Source of the DNA: Gnetum montanum
Taxonomy: Eukaryota; Streptophyta; Gnetopsida; Gnetales; Gnetaceae
NCBI GenBank assembly: GCA_015680685.1
Contig: MNCI01026213.1
Coordinates: 156,697 to 220,696, forward strand
Direction of reading: 5' to 3'
Length of the DNA stretch: 64,000 bases
Positions 25,035 to 36,909 of this stretch are shown here, piece after piece. A model generated the notes under the pieces. The model worked only from the letters and a program-made list of their open reading frames with translations. It was not told the origin of the DNA and searched no databases. How positions within the stretch are numbered: position 1 is the stretch's first letter; each line of letters opens with the position of its first letter. A program made the position numbers and the translations under genes.

Positions 25035-25560
25035 TTAATCAATATAATAATTTTCATCATCAAAAATTGGATTATCATCTAAGGATTTTATAGTGATGAT
25101 TTTACTAATATCCTTGTCTTTACCACTTGGTGGGGGATCATCAAATAGGAAAGTCCTTCCGTCATGCTGGTGGAGAGGTGGTGTGTCAATGTGAAGTTTA
25201 AAAAGTTTCCTATAAGTTTGGTAATACAATGTGGAATGAGTATGAATATAGGGGTTTATGTCTAGTAAGGAGTCATTCATTGGATCTAAATTTTCATCTA
25301 GCTTGTATTCACCAAAGTTAAGATTAATGATTCCCACAAAGTCTTTACTTTGATATATTGATGTAACATGAGATTCATCAGGACTTGAGATGACATGATG
25401 ATGAAAAGATTCTCTAGAAATTAGAACATGTTTAGATCCTCCTTTAATTGGAAGAAGGAATTCTAAGAAATCAAATTTAAAGAAACCTCCAAAATGGGCA
25501 CTGAAGGTTTGTGAAAGTAACATTCCATAAGTAGGTTTCATATCAACTATAAATATGTCT
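25035..25560 (-). pseudogene. Element D protease region
   Basis: The 168-codon minus-strand frame starts MKPTYGMLLSQTFSAHFGGF. This matches the distal retropepsin motif of Tat elements (K-P-x-Y-x-[MI]-L-L-G-R-x-W-x-x-x-x-G), with G-R now S-Q. The frame ends after a region rich in Asp and Tyr where RT should start. The active-site D-[ST]-G would lie upstream in 25560-25800, where frames are broken. Without RT, this domain joins archaeal RNase H almost directly. Confidence 0.65.
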
Positions 25561-25808
25561 ATGTAACATGAAAAATTAGGATATTATTTTATAAAAATGT
25601 CAATATCTTTATGTGATCCTACTACACAAATGTTGGATTTTCTAAGTTAGATAACACTCCGAGTTTGGGAAATCATTTATACTTCTAAAGTTTTATATAC
25701 CTGAAGAGGCATTATATTTACAGTAGGTTTTAAATCCATTATATAATTATACAGATTCTTTCCTATTATAAGTAAAGTATTTAGGAGTGGAGGTTTGTCC
25801 TTCTTAGC

Positions 25809-27500
25809 CTATTGGTGAAGGATGGATGTGTTAAGGATTCCAACACCATCTATGAAATGAACTACTTTCTCATTTGGAGGGGTCTTATCTTTATCTCTAA
25901 ATTCATTGATCAATCCATGTATATATTTTTTTGCTTCCTTAAATTGTAAAATTTCATACATGGATATTTTGGTCTTAACCCTTTTCAATTCTTCTATAAG
26001 ATCATACGTTTTCATCTCACTCTTGGGCTCAAGTTGGTTCTGGTTGGAACAATTGTGGATTTGTAATGATGTTCTTGGTTGTGTTTAGTGTTGAGATGTA
26101 TCAATGTCATTTTGTTTGCTAGAAGGAACATCTGTGTTCCCTTTTGGATTATTATAGTTATTCATGATGTCACTCATCTTTCTAAATTGTGCATTTCTGG
26201 GGGTAGGTTCATTGATCATGACTTGCTCAAAGGATGCTACTAGTTCATTTTTACTTTCACTAGGGATTTCTAGAACCATTAATGGGGCTTTTTCCTTTTC
26301 TTTATTTTGTAATTCTTATGTGATATCCTCATATAAGGCTTGGAATTAAGGGCAATACTTCTCAAAATGTTTTTCTATGTTATGTAGCCTACAATATTCA
26401 CTAAGAGCTACTTCTCCTAGGTTTCCATTTGCCACGTTATGTTGATTTCTTATCTTAACATTGTTTGATTTCAACTCAATTACTTCATTAGAGAGCTTTT
26501 GTAAGGTGGTTAATACTTGGGTCATTGGGAGTTGACCCTTAACTTTAGGTAAGTTAAAGGTTGTTTTAGTCTCAAGGTTAGGAAGAGATGGTATGGATGA
26601 AGGATTGATAATAAGTTCAACTAAGACCTTTGATTGATCATCATTTAGGCCTAGGTTTTGAAGAAATAAAGAAGAGGAAGTACTTGGACTTTGAATGTTT
26701 GGTAGAGAGCTGAGGATTGGAGGATTAGTTTGAGAAGAATTCAAGACTATTGAGGTTTTGGAACCTAATCCAAGAGTCCCAAATTGAGATTATAATGAGT
26801 TTGCGAGAGTGATTTGTTTAAGTTTGACTACTTTGGACATGGTTCCTTGCAAGTCAATGATATTAGGATCAACTTTGATTATATATGAGAAGAAAGGATC
26901 TATGGTTAATAGAAAAAAGTTTAAGATTCTTTTTGGTTGTGATTGCATTTCTCTAGGAACATATGATAATTATTGGAGAAACCTTAAATTGTACTTTCTA
27001 ATACGTTCTTCACTAAGCTTTCACAGGCTAGTAAAGTTACTAGAAGCTATAGTGGGGGGCCTAGTAAACTTATTGAATTAAGAAAGAAAACATGATTTGA
27101 AGTCATTCCAGATCAAGATTGAAGAGTTGGAAAGGGCTAGAAGCAATTGAGTTGTTGTACCTTAGAAGGTAGTGAGAAAAGACCTATAGGCCACATCACG
27201 TTGAACTATGTTGTGAATGCCTAGTAGTATCTCAAAATTCTAAAGATGTTGATGAGTGTCATTGAAAGAGGGATTGAAAGAAAGGGAAGTATGTTGAAAA
27301 GGTTTTGGAATTGGGTTGAAGTTTTGAAAGTTGAAGGGATTGTTGACCAAATGTTGGGTAGCATGGTTTACCATGTTTGAAGAATGTGAGGACTTAGATC
27401 TAGGTCTTATAGGGATGTGACTTGGAAAGTGACTAGCTAAGATATTTTTTCTTATTGTTTTCCTAGATTGAGGCCCAAGAGTTTCACTAGGTTCAACCAT
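25809..27500 (-). pseudogene. Element D gag
   Basis: Three minus-strand blocks belong to Gag. At 27500-27240, a Pro/His/Asn-rich N-terminus begins MVEPSETLGPQ. At about 27200-26760, a broken capsid-like segment includes SWNDFKSCFLSKFNKF-type sequence. At 26744-26346, a Ser/Pro-rich linker is followed by YCRLHNIEKHFEKYCP, a Cys/His zinc-knuckle variant. At 26015-25809, YDLIEELKRVKTKISMYEIL is the conserved gag-protease linker of Tat elements. Gag would form the particle shell and bind RNA. Stops separate the blocks. Confidence 0.7.
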
Positions 27501-27650
27501 AAACTAAGTAGATAACACAAGATAATTTTATTTCTTTAATAATTTTTTTGATTAGAGTAGAAAATCAAGGAAATTGAAGCTAAGAAAGGATAGTAGAGGA
27601 TTGGTTGAGAAAAACTATAATGGTGGCACTCCTTCTAGTTCCAACAAGTA
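27501..27650 (-). other. Element D leader with primer-site-like motif
   Basis: Between the 5' LTR and the gag start. A few bases inside the LTR end the minus strand reads ttggaactagaaggagtgcc. The same motif (ttggagctagaagaagggcc) follows the 5' LTR of element G at 44038. The shared position suggests a shared primer-binding site. The tRNA was not identified. Confidence 0.5.
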
Positions 27651-29724
27651 TGTTGGTGTGTAAATTTGGTTGTGAAGATGCACTAATGAAGAACTTCCTT
27701 AAATGCTTGATTTTACAAGGCTATTACCTAGGGAACCTTGCTTATGGGCATGACTAGCCTAGGAATAGTCTTTAATTTGGAGGGGAAATGGAGTTGATAT
27801 TTAAATAGAATAACAATTTGAACAAAACTTAAAGTAAAGAGAAGAAAAACACATTAAAGATGAAATAGTTATTAAAATATTCAAAGTAAGCACTTTAATA
27901 ACATGATCAAGGGGAAAGAAGGGAATGGGAACTTAGTGGATGATTTGGTAATCTATCTGCCTTAGTGGTCCTGCACCTCCTCATGGATTTTTTTATGGCA
28001 TGATAGGATATCTCGAGTCAATTGCCTTGTTCGTCCTTCTAGATCTTGTTGATGGGTAATAGCTGCCTCCTTTCCATCTAGAATGATGCTCTAACCTTTT
28101 TCCCACAATCCTTTTGATAATCAAATTCATGGGAAAGCCTCTTTAACCTCATATAGATCTTTACCTCAATGGACTCTTGATCAAGCTCGTTAGAGTAGTA
28201 CCAGGAGCAAAGTTTTGGCTATGGTGGAATAGCAGGGTATATGAAGGGGAAGCATGGAGAGCGTGCAATAGGAGGAAGCAAGAGTAGGAATGGAAGAAGA
28301 AGCTTGGTGTTGGTGGTTGGCCTCCTAGTGATTAATCCTTAGTCATCTTTTGGTTCCTGAGGAGGTCTTATCTAGGGCTTCCTCATTATTTTTCTCCATA
28401 TATGCTTGTCAATCAACAATTGAGAGTAAGTTAATAGTTAATTAATTATAAAGAATAATTGAGAGTAAACATGGAGTTAAAACATATCCATATTAACTTA
28501 TATATTATTGTTATTATATTGTTTATTATTATTATTATTATTAGAAATAGAGAGAAATTGCTACAACCAAGAGAAGTAATAGTAGAACAACATAGTGGTT
28601 ACGATAGCTTAGGCAAGGAAGAGCAATGCAGTTACACAACAGAGCAAGTAGCTAGTCAAACAAAAGGAAGGTGAGATTTTGTTGTGCACATGGTGGATGA
28701 TGTGCAGTGGTAAGAGGGTGAATAAAGAGTAGGAGGTGACATTTCACAAGAGGTAAGAGTGAGGGTTTTCTACCACAACCCTTGTTGATGCTTCTGCTAC
28801 CCATGGAAACTCATCAGAGTAGGTAGAGAAGGGAGGGCGTAGGTGACAAAGGTATGAAGTATGACATAGTATGAGGTATAGGTGTCAAACAAGTTACCAA
28901 CACACAACATCAAAGGTTTACTGTGATGTGTGTAGCAAGGGTTTCGAGTAGTAAAATAGCATAAGGCATAGGGAAGTGCAAGAAAAAAAGGGGCAAAGGG
29001 CTTTTTGGTGCATACTTGAGTGATGGCACAATGCTAAGATTTTCTATCATGTGAATAGCAAGGTGGCATAGTGCACTATGGTGAGGCAAGTCCACTTGTG
29101 AGGGTTGTCGGCTATGGCTGCATAGCCTATTGTAGGATCTATGAAGAGCATGTGATGGTCCTTTCCATTTTTTTCAATCTTGCCCCATTGTAGAGGTAGG
29201 AGGTAGGGGAAATGAGTGCAATAGATGACAAAGGGATCATAGTGTAGGGTTGTGTGTAAGGACAATGGTTGATGATGAGACTCCTTGTTATAGGGATCAT
29301 GCAAGGTGGATAGTGAGGAGAGCATTATTGTGTAGCACCAATGAGGGTTTTCCTACAATAGATGAGGATTTGTTACAGCTCAACGGTATTGTAGTATATT
29401 ATGGTGAAAGACAAAAAAGAAAATATTTTATGAAAATAAAAAGTTGTTAGTACATGTAACTTTGATTTTCCTAGCTTTGTTTTGCTAAAAGAAAAGTAAC
29501 ATTTGTAATTTATGAACCATTAACATTCATGAGCACTAGTGGTAATTTACTTGTAAACTATAACACTCAATTGGACTAAGAGAGCATTAGTTAGATTTAA
29601 TCTTGACATTATTCTCAATTTGAATTGTTAGTTTGGTTATTGTTTCATGTCAGTTAGAACTTACAGTTTAAATATGAAGGGATAAGACCTCGTTTATAGT
29701 TGATGTTTGTGTCAATAGACAACA
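27651..29724 (-). mobile_element. Element D 5' LTR
   Basis: 2074 bp, plus-strand start tgttggtgtg and end ...gtcaatagacaaca, homologous to the LTR at 20580-22724. An (att)n microsatellite at 28500-28545 is shared with the other LTR at 21490-21540. A small insertion near the outer end (tagac) may blur the true boundary. It is followed directly by an Athila RNase H fragment. Confidence 0.85.
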
Positions 29725-29739
29725 TCCACACTATTGAGA

Positions 29740-30340
29740 ACATGATACAAATTTCCATGATAGTTAAAGATGTGTGATCTTTCCTTGGCTACACCAGCTA
29801 TGATTGTAAATTATTAAAATTTATTCTAGAATAGCTAGGTCTTTATTTAAGGTGACAAAGAAAGATGTTTTGTTCTTGTGGAATACAAAATGTAAAAACA
29901 CTTTCTAATATCTAAAGAAAAGGCTGACCCAAACTCCAATGTTGCAAATTCTTAAGTAGACCCAACTATTTTATATAATGGCAGGTGCTTCTGATTTTGC
30001 ATTAGGTGTTGTCCTAATGTAGTTCGATGAGAAGAAGAGGTCCTACTACATTCACAGTGCTAGTCAAAGCATTGTGGGATCTTAACTAAATTACACCATA
30101 ACAACAAAGGAGTTGATGGTTTTTGTTTTTGCACTACAAAAATGTAGGCATTATGTTCTATATTGCAAAATCTTCATCCACACTAATCATAGTGCCATCC
30201 AATTTTCCATGAATAAATTGGATGTCATCCCTCATGTGATACGATGCATAGTTTTCTTACAAGAATTTGATCTTTATGTGATTGATCTCAATGGAGTTGA
30301 AAACATGGTGGCAAATCATCTGTTGTGGTTATGAATTGAC
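29740..30340 (+). pseudogene. Element E fragment: end of RT and RNase H, Athila type
   Basis: At 30060-30334 the plus strand reads NYTTTEKELMVFVFALQK-like sequence (the first residues after a frame break), then HTNHSAIQFSMNKLDVIPHV and LDLNGVENMVANHLLWL-like residues. This is the standard gypsy RNase H with the T-D-H site now T-N-H, so a catalytic residue is lost. The upstream part (29770-30050) holds a degraded connection segment. Both ends are truncated, the left one right at element D's LTR, which suggests D inserted into or beside this older copy. Confidence 0.75.
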
Positions 30341-30551
30341 AACAAGGGAGAAGTTATGCTTCTTGTTGACTTTCTAGATAATCATATTTGTAAGGTTATT
30401 TTCAACTTAAAGAATGGACATAAATGCCTATGGTTTCTAGACATGTTCAAATCATAACCTACTTGCTACAATTTCATGCAATTCTCTCATATTATAGACA
30501 CACTCTTTTTAGGAGTTTCAAGATTTTATTCATGTATATTATCATTTTCAT
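30341..30551. other. Decayed sequence after element E
   Basis: No recognisable integrase follows the RNase H. Confidence 0.4.
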
Positions 30552-31030
30552 AATTTCAAGAGTTTTGTATTTGGGTCTTTGTCATTCAATGATATGGAAT
30601 TTATCAGAAATATTTTGAATTTGAAGCAATAATGTTTTGTAATTTTATGAAAAATTATCCTTCAATAAGTCATATTTTGCATTTATTGTGAATTTTTTTT
30701 AGATCTTAGAAGTTTATGATTTTCTAATAAATTAGGTTTTTTAGTTTGATGATAAGCTAAAAAATTGGGGTTTAGGAAATTTGAAGAGGTTTAATTTCAA
30801 GAATTTTATATTTAGGTTTTTTTATTCAATGATACAAAATTTATATTTTCAAAAAATTTGGAGTTTGAATCACAAATGTTTTACATTTTTATCAAAAATT
30901 GTTTTCAATCATTAATGTCTTGCATTTACTATGAATTATTTTTGAGATCTTTAAAGTTTTTGACTTTACAATAAATTGGGTTTTTTCATTCTATAATAGG
31001 CTAAAAAATTGGGTTTAGAAAATTTAGAGA
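30552..31030. repeat. Two-copy tandem duplication, 241-bp period
   Basis: The landmark aatttcaaga begins at 30552 and again at 30793. Both copies continue through ttgtatttgggt/tttatatttaggt, a tcattcaatgata block and a gctaaaaaattgggt block. The copies are diverged and very AT-rich. Confidence 0.75.
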
Positions 31031-31949
31031 GACATTCTATTGAATATTTTACAATCAATTCATTTTATGTTATGTAGTAGATTTTAGAAGTTGTAAATTC
31101 TTTTCACAATCTCATGAAAAATTTGATTTTTCTTTTTGTAAAACCTCATTCAATTTTTTTTTGTTTTCTTTGATTTCATTTTTCATAAATGGATTATCTC
31201 TAAGAAAATTGGGATTAATGACTTCTAATCAGTTCATTTTTTATTTTTATTTTTAAATTTAAATCTCTAAGTTAATGATCTGCCATTACATGTATATTTA
31301 TACATTCACCTACAAACTCTCAAATTTTGTTGAATATTGAGGGGTTTTCAAATAATTAGAAATTGGGACTTTCATTTGATTTAGGTATGTTTTGCAGTTT
31401 TTCTTAAAAAAAATTTATTAGACACTTTGAGAAATATAATTTAATCACAAATTTACATTTCTAATAAATTGGTTCTTTTCCCTAAAATTAGGATCTATTT
31501 TTAACAAATTACCATTTCTTGTAGATTTCAATATTTACCTACAAACTCTACAATTTTCTCATACATTGGAGCTTTTTGATTTAGTGATTAATTGAGATTC
31601 TGCGATGTCATTTAGGTATGGAAAAAAAATCAACAACCTAAATCTACAAATAAACAACAAATTTCACCTACATAGCCTAATATTCAACTTGTAAGATATG
31701 TGGTATTTTACATCAATTTTATGCATAATCAACATTTTCATTTACTGATGATTTTAATTTTATTTTTTAATATCCTAAAATATACATGAATATTCAAACT
31801 TTGATTTAAGCATAAGGAAGTAATGAGTTTCATTTTAAAAATGAAACCTAATTAACATTTTCAATGTAGAGTTATAAGTTAATGAAGCCATTAGAAACCA
31901 AAGAGACAATGATGCCAAAAATAGAAAAATCAATGAGACAATGAGACAA
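31031..31949. other. AT-rich non-coding DNA
   Basis: Long T- and A-runs with no coding or LTR signal. A few phrases such as cctacaaactct recur near 31300 and 31540, too weakly to define a repeat. Confidence 0.45.
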
Positions 31950-32330
31950 TGAAGATGTGCATGCTTTACTCTCAAAGACCCCTGATATTTCTACTTCATA
32001 GATTTCCAAATATCCTTGGAAGTTTCTTTGCTAAGAATAGTCTTCAATATAGAATGATCAATTTCCTATAATAAATAATTTTTTGCCTTCAAATCTTTTA
32101 ACCTCAATCCCTCTAGATCCTTCCTTTGTTCATTTGTGAGTGCAACCTCAGCTACGAGTGCTACTACACCATCTTCAACAACTTGCCAATACTTATTAGA
32201 CTTCAAGAAATTTTCCATCAACATGCTCCAATGGTCATAGTGTCCATCAAAACATGGGATGGAAGGTTGTACAAAAATTTTTAGAGGCCATTTATGCACT
32301 ACTATGCTCTTCTCTCAAGCCTCCTAAACT
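31950..32330 (-). pseudogene. Element M: copia-type Gag N-terminus
   Basis: The minus-strand frame reads QPSIPCFDGHYDHWSMLMEN, the hallmark start of Ty1/copia Gag in plants. It then gives LTNEQRKDLEGLRLKDLKAK and, after a stop, SILKTILSKETSKDIWKSMK. The expected start MASKNF lies one base out of frame at about 32290, so the ORF is frameshifted at residue six. It ends at about 31950 with no protease, integrase or RT, so only a stub remains. The primer site and LTR at its right end are in the correct order and orientation. Confidence 0.8.
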
Positions 32331-32397
32331 AGGTGCACTACTATGCTTTTCTCTCTAGCCTCTTGAACTAGGCTTTCTCTTTAGCCTCCTGAACCAA

Positions 32398-32409
32398 GCT
32401 TTGATACCA
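32398..32409 (-). other. Primer-binding site of element M
   Basis: The minus strand reads tggtatcaaagc, one base from the complement of the plant initiator methionine tRNA 3' end (tggtatcagagc). It lies two bases from the LTR end, the normal copia arrangement. Confidence 0.75.
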
Positions 32410-32410
32410 T

Positions 32411-32860
32411 TGTTAGCCTCTGAGGTTATGCACTGCTAGCATTAGATAAAAAAACAAAAAAAAAAATAGAACAAAATAGGGGCAAACATAGGCAACTGAA
32501 TTTCACTTTTTTATTCAACTGATAATGCCCTTTAAATAGGCAAATAAATTAATAAAAAATAGTAACCAAATCCTAATATGAAGCAAATTCAATAATAGTT
32601 GACCCTTTAACTTCTATAATAGTTGACTCTTCAACTTCTGTAACGGCCAACCCTTCAACTTCTATAATGGCAAATCCTTCAACCTTTGTAATGGTAAACC
32701 CTTCAACTTCTGTAATGATTGACCCTTCAACTTCTATAATGATTGACCATTCAACTTCTAAAGAATGAAAATAGCAACCAAATCCCTAAGGATGGTTCCT
32801 AAAGACTAAGAAAAACAAAAAAAGCATGTTTAACAATTAAAAAATTTAACAAAGATGAGG
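32411..32860 (-). mobile_element. 5' LTR of copia element M
   Basis: The plus-strand boundary tgttagcctc lies next to the primer site. On the minus strand a TATA-like tatttaaagg sits near 32530-32540, and an A-rich leader lies downstream. The U3 part is filled by a 24-bp tandem repeat. The outer end near 32860 is approximate. Confidence 0.6.
32595..32762. repeat. Seven-copy 24-bp tandem repeat in the copia LTR
   Basis: The unit ttgacccttcaacttctataatgg repeats about seven times with scattered substitutions (gactcttcaacttctg, aacccttcaacttc and so on). It lies upstream of the element's TATA on the minus strand, the position of an LTR enhancer array. It is a minisatellite; there are no spacers that could suggest CRISPR. 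Confidence 0.85.
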
Positions 32861-33059
32861 TTATTTTATTCAAAGACTATTATTATGTAGCCATTCTTTG
32901 GGTGGCACACATATTACTACTTATGCTACTATTCTCATCTAAGTCTATGTTTGTACAATATGCTACAAAGCCTAACCATGGTGGTAGTGGTGCATTGTAA
33001 GTGAAAGAAGGACTCTTCTACAATTCAAAGCAGTAGTGAATAATACAAGGCAAGCATTA
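32861..33059. other. Spacer between copia LTR and LRR pseudogene
   Basis: No recognised signal. A promoter for the LRR gene might be expected here, but no TATA box in a convincing position was seen. Confidence 0.35.
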
Positions 33060-34149
33060 TCATCATGGAATAGTGAGTCCAACCCAAATTACTAGAAATG
33101 AAAAGGAGTCTCATGAGACAACATTACCAATCATGTTATTACTTTGTCTCTTGGCTACTCTTGGCTTCTCAAAGACACAAGTGTTGAACATTCAAAGATT
33201 TTGTCAACTATTTCCAAGTTGCATAACCTTCGCTACCTTGATCTCAGTGGTAATTTTTATCCACTCTCTATACTTGATCTTTCTTTAGTGACCATATCAA
33301 TTCCTCCAAAGGTGGGTGGCCTCTCCCATTTGGTATTTTTGAATTTGTTAGTCATTTGGTTGCCCTCAAACTTAGATGTTATTCCATTACAATTAGGAAA
33401 TTAGATGTTATTCACACATTGAAAGTTTTGGATCTCTCTCATGTTTTATATATCAGTCCTATTGGTCATTTTATTACTGATGGCACATCCAACTTTTCCA
33501 CTAAGGCTCTGCTATCTTTTTCAAATATGAAAAACCTGATATTAGATGCGATATCCCTAGATAACAACAACAACAAGGCCAACTCCTTATATAAATTGCA
33601 TCCTAAAATTCTTAGCCTGACCTCTTCCAAGCCTAGTTGCCTCAAAAATCTTACATCTCTCACTCATCTCTCTTTGGATAATAATGATTTCTTTGGTAGT
33701 TTAATTTTTAACATTGTTGCAAATATGAGCTCCCTAGTTCACCTCTCAGTGTTATCTACCAACATATCTAATTTTATTCCCACCCATACCTTACCTTCAC
33801 CCATTTCATACTTGAATCTCAGGGGCAACAACTTCCAAAGTCATTTCACTTTCACATCTCTAGAATATCTAGATCTTTCTTTTAATGCATTAAAAGGAAT
33901 TATTCCCTCTTGTCTAGTTAATCTCACTAGACTGAATGCATTGCCTCTCCATTATAATCAATTGAATGGCTTCATCTCCACCCGTACCTTTTCTTTTCCC
34001 ATTTTATACTTGGATGTCAACACTAATAATCTTGAAGGTTAATTGTTGGGATCATTATGCTCTCTTACATCTCTAGAATATTTGGACATTTCTAGAAATG
34101 CATTAAATGGAATTATTCCCTCTTGTCTAGAAAATCTCACTAAACTAGA
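33060..34149 (+). pseudogene. Leucine-rich-repeat receptor-like protein fragment
   Basis: The plus strand encodes tandem plant extracellular LRRs: LHNLRYLDLSGN (33219), GGLSHLVFLNL, TLKVLDLSH, a diverged stretch, then LTSLTHLSLDNNDFFGSL, FTSLEYLDLSFNALKGIIPS and LTSLEYLDISRNALNGIIPS. The L-x-x-L-x-x-L-x-L-x-x-N-x-[LF]-x-G-x-[IF]-P pattern is that of RLP/RLK ectodomains, which bind ligands or co-receptors at the cell surface. There are at least two frameshifts (33240-33400) and a stop at 34040. The C-terminus is lost in the assembly gap, so no transmembrane or kinase domain can be seen. It is the only host-type gene in the window. Confidence 0.8.
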
Positions 34150-34464
34150 NNNNNNNNNNNNNNNNNNNNNNNNNNNNNNNNNNNNNNNNNNNNNNNNNNN
34201 NNNNNNNNNNNNNNNNNNNNNNNNNNNNNNNNNNNNNNNNNNNNNNNNNNNNNNNNNNNNNNNNNNNNNNNNNNNNNNNNNNNNNNNNNNNNNNNNNNNN
34301 NNNNNNNNNNNNNNNNNNNNNNNNNNNNNNNNNNNNNNNNNNNNNNNNNNNNNNNNNNNNNNNNNNNNNNNNNNNNNNNNNNNNNNNNNNNNNNNNNNNN
34401 NNNNNNNNNNNNNNNNNNNNNNNNNNNNNNNNNNNNNNNNNNNNNNNNNNNNNNNNNNNNNNNN
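34150..34464. other. Assembly gap, 315 N
   Basis: A run of N inside the LRR gene. The frames spanning it are artefacts. Confidence 0.98.
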
Positions 34465-35270
34465 TAACATGCTTAACTAACATGATTATGTACACTAGCC
34501 TTGTGTGTTGTGTTAGATAGGTGATGTTGTTAGCAAGGGTGTTGGATTGGGGTACAAGAGAACCTATTCAGTATGTCTTTCAAATTTATGTGTAATTTTA
34601 GTATTTATGGTTTTTCACTACAACACTATGTTTCATGATGTTTGAGTGTGATTTTGGCATGTAAACGTGTAGAGCATTTTATAAGGATCTCATAGGTTCA
34701 AATAGATTTTTATTTGGAGTCTTTGTGTGTTTGTTATGCATGGTTGAAGTTCTTGGTATTAGTAGTAGAAGACAAAAAATATCTTAGCTTATGAAAATAA
34801 AAAGTAAAATAAAATAAAGCAACGTTGACTTATGTAGGTGACATGGGCAAAAGAGAAAAGGCCTTTGCATTATGATAACATGAATTATGCTTATAAGTGT
34901 TAATAAAACAAAAACAAAAAATAAAACCACCATCTTTCTTTTATTGTGCACACCATGTTTAAGCATGTGAGTTTTGGATTTTTGTTTTCATGTGAACAAA
35001 AAATAATTTCTAGTCCCTTCATCTTTGTTTTTCCCTAGCTTTCTTCTATTTTTCATCCTTTTTCCTAGAATTTTGGTATTGTGGACAACTTTTGCTTGCT
35101 CTAAATCTAGATTTGGAATTGTTGTAGTTGTATCTATGTGGGTGTAGAACTTGTTTAGAGGAAAATGGAGTCCTACTAGTTTTTGAGGGTTCTCTACTTA
35201 TTTTAGCCTTTCTTCCCTAACAATTTAAATGGTGGGCTATCTTTACTCATTCTCGCTATTTTTTTGTATG
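34465..35270. other. No recognised feature
   Basis: AT-rich sequence after the gap. No LRR reading resumes here, so the gene ends within the gap or is truncated. Confidence 0.4.
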
Positions 35271-36833
35271 ATCATACAATGCAGGCATGTCGGGTGGATA
35301 GCTCAAAGATTGGTCTTAAACATGTTATTTTGCATATTTCCTAGTGATATTGTGGCACAAGCATTTTTAGGAGTTTCAATCCTTCCTAGTGATAATTAAA
35401 TATTATTAAATATTATTTTATTAATCAAACTTTGAACACACATAACTTTTCTTCTAGGAGTGTGATTTAAGTAAAATTAGTATCATTGGGATCATTTTAG
35501 GAAATACTTTCTAATCATGGAATTGGTTTTCTCTTTGGACATATATCATTTTGGAGGTTATTATAGTGGTCACTTTTTTGAGAATTACATGTAGTTCAAG
35601 AAATATGGTTGTGGTGAAAAATGTTGTTTTGACAAATCATGATATTTTCTTATGAAATGAAACTAACTATTAGGTGTGGAGATATGTAGTTATGTTATGT
35701 TTGTTTGAATGTGTTGTGCTTATGACATGTGTTGGCTTAAGCTAATCAAAATGCATACATGTCTTCACAAAAATGCTTGTGATGGTCATTAGTAGGTGGT
35801 GCTAGCATGAGGGTGTGGACTAGTTGGTGATAAGGCACCCTGAAGGTAGTATGGATTGACCCCCACTATGATGCATTGATGAGGCTCCTATCTTAGGCCT
35901 CATCCTAAGAGTGGAAGAGCATAGGTGTGTCCGTTCCTATGGTTGGTATGTGGCATAGGTGGGTTCATTCCTATAGCTAGTCCTCTAGAAGGCTAGTGGT
36001 TCCAGGTCATAGGTTGATGAACCCTAGCACCGGTTGGATAAATCAAAGACTAATAAAATACCTACTGACAATGGCTATTTATGAGTACTCACAACAACAT
36101 TTCACATGCTACAGTGAGTGTGGATAGTGACCACATGGGATTATAATAGTATCAGTTTATGAGTCATAACACTGATAATATATATTATGATTGGATTATG
36201 ATTGTGTGGGTTGTAGGTATGATGGCATGGGCATGATAGTGGAAATGCATGTAATGTGATGCAACGAATAGGTAATAGCTTTGTCTAGTGTTATGCGCAA
36301 TATGGTGTGTGTGTATGTGTTGTTCTTAGCATGCACAAGACATACCGTTGATGCAGGTTTCCTTGTATCTCACTCCTCTTCTCCCCTACAATAGTTGTTG
36401 ATCATCTAGCAAGGGAAGTGTAAAGGCTTCCCACTCAATTTTATACTAACCTTATTTAATTACAAGTGGAAGTCACAAGAGCACAAATGAGTAGGAAAAA
36501 GAGAGATTAGAGGAGGGAGAATCTTCAAGGATTGATTAATGTATATTCCCATGTATAGTAGTATGTACTATTGATACTTGTCTAAAATTCTCTATACTCT
36601 AGTATATGTGATGATGATGTTTATGTATTTTTGTATCTTATGAGAGTAGGATAGATTATTGGTTTTTGTAAAGACATGTAGTTTTGAATTTTTGTGTAAG
36701 TTGACCTTCCATAATATAATGCATTTCTTATCCTTATTAATATTTTTTAGTTTATCAAGCTTTCATTGTGGTATTACTAGTCATCCTAGGCATCACCTTA
36801 CCCTAGAAAGGTGTAGTACAACGAGATGTTACA
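35270..36833 (+). mobile_element. 5' LTR of element F (left end uncertain)
   Basis: The right end is secure: acgagatgttaca ends at 36833 and is followed three bases later by an initiator-tRNA primer site. The interior shows the G-rich phrases (cctaagagtggaagagcataggtg, 35904 onward) often seen in Tekay/Del-type LTRs. The left end could not be placed because no second copy is present. Confidence 0.5.
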
Positions 36834-36836
36834 TTG

Positions 36837-36848
36837 TGGTATCAAAGC
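36837..36848 (+). other. Primer-binding site of element F
   Basis: Sequence tggtatcaaagc, complementary to initiator methionine tRNA with one transition. It fixes the end of the 5' LTR and the plus orientation. Confidence 0.8.
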
Positions 36849-36909
36849 TAGTTTACTTTGATGTTGTATGATGGTTGGGGTACTTATCCATTTATGATTT
36901 CATGGTACA

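Larger units (their letters stand above)
20580..29724 (-). mobile_element. Element D, Tat-lineage LTR retrotransposon with deleted pol
   Basis: A 9145-bp element in minus orientation is bounded by two ~2.1-kb direct LTRs. Reading leftwards it holds gag, protease, archaeal-type RNase H and the end of integrase. RT and the ordinary RNase H are missing between protease and archaeal RNase H, and most of the integrase core is missing too. The second RNase H is diagnostic of the Tat/Ogre group. The LTRs look about 80-85% alike by eye, so it is old. The flanking pentamers gataa and tccac do not match. It could have moved only with help, or the deletions came after insertion. Confidence 0.85.

Noticed and set aside
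33144-34042. LRR receptor-like region as a working gene
   Set aside because: Frameshifts near 33240-33400, a stop at 34040 and loss of the C-terminus in a gap make an intact gene unlikely in this assembly.
34039-34495. Open frames spanning the N gap
   Set aside because: They consist mainly of unknown residues and are gap artefacts.
36837-36848. tRNA-like sequence (tggtatcaaagc)
   Set aside because: It matches only the 12 bases of a primer-binding site next to an LTR end. No cloverleaf or internal promoter boxes follow. No tRNA or rRNA gene was found in the window.
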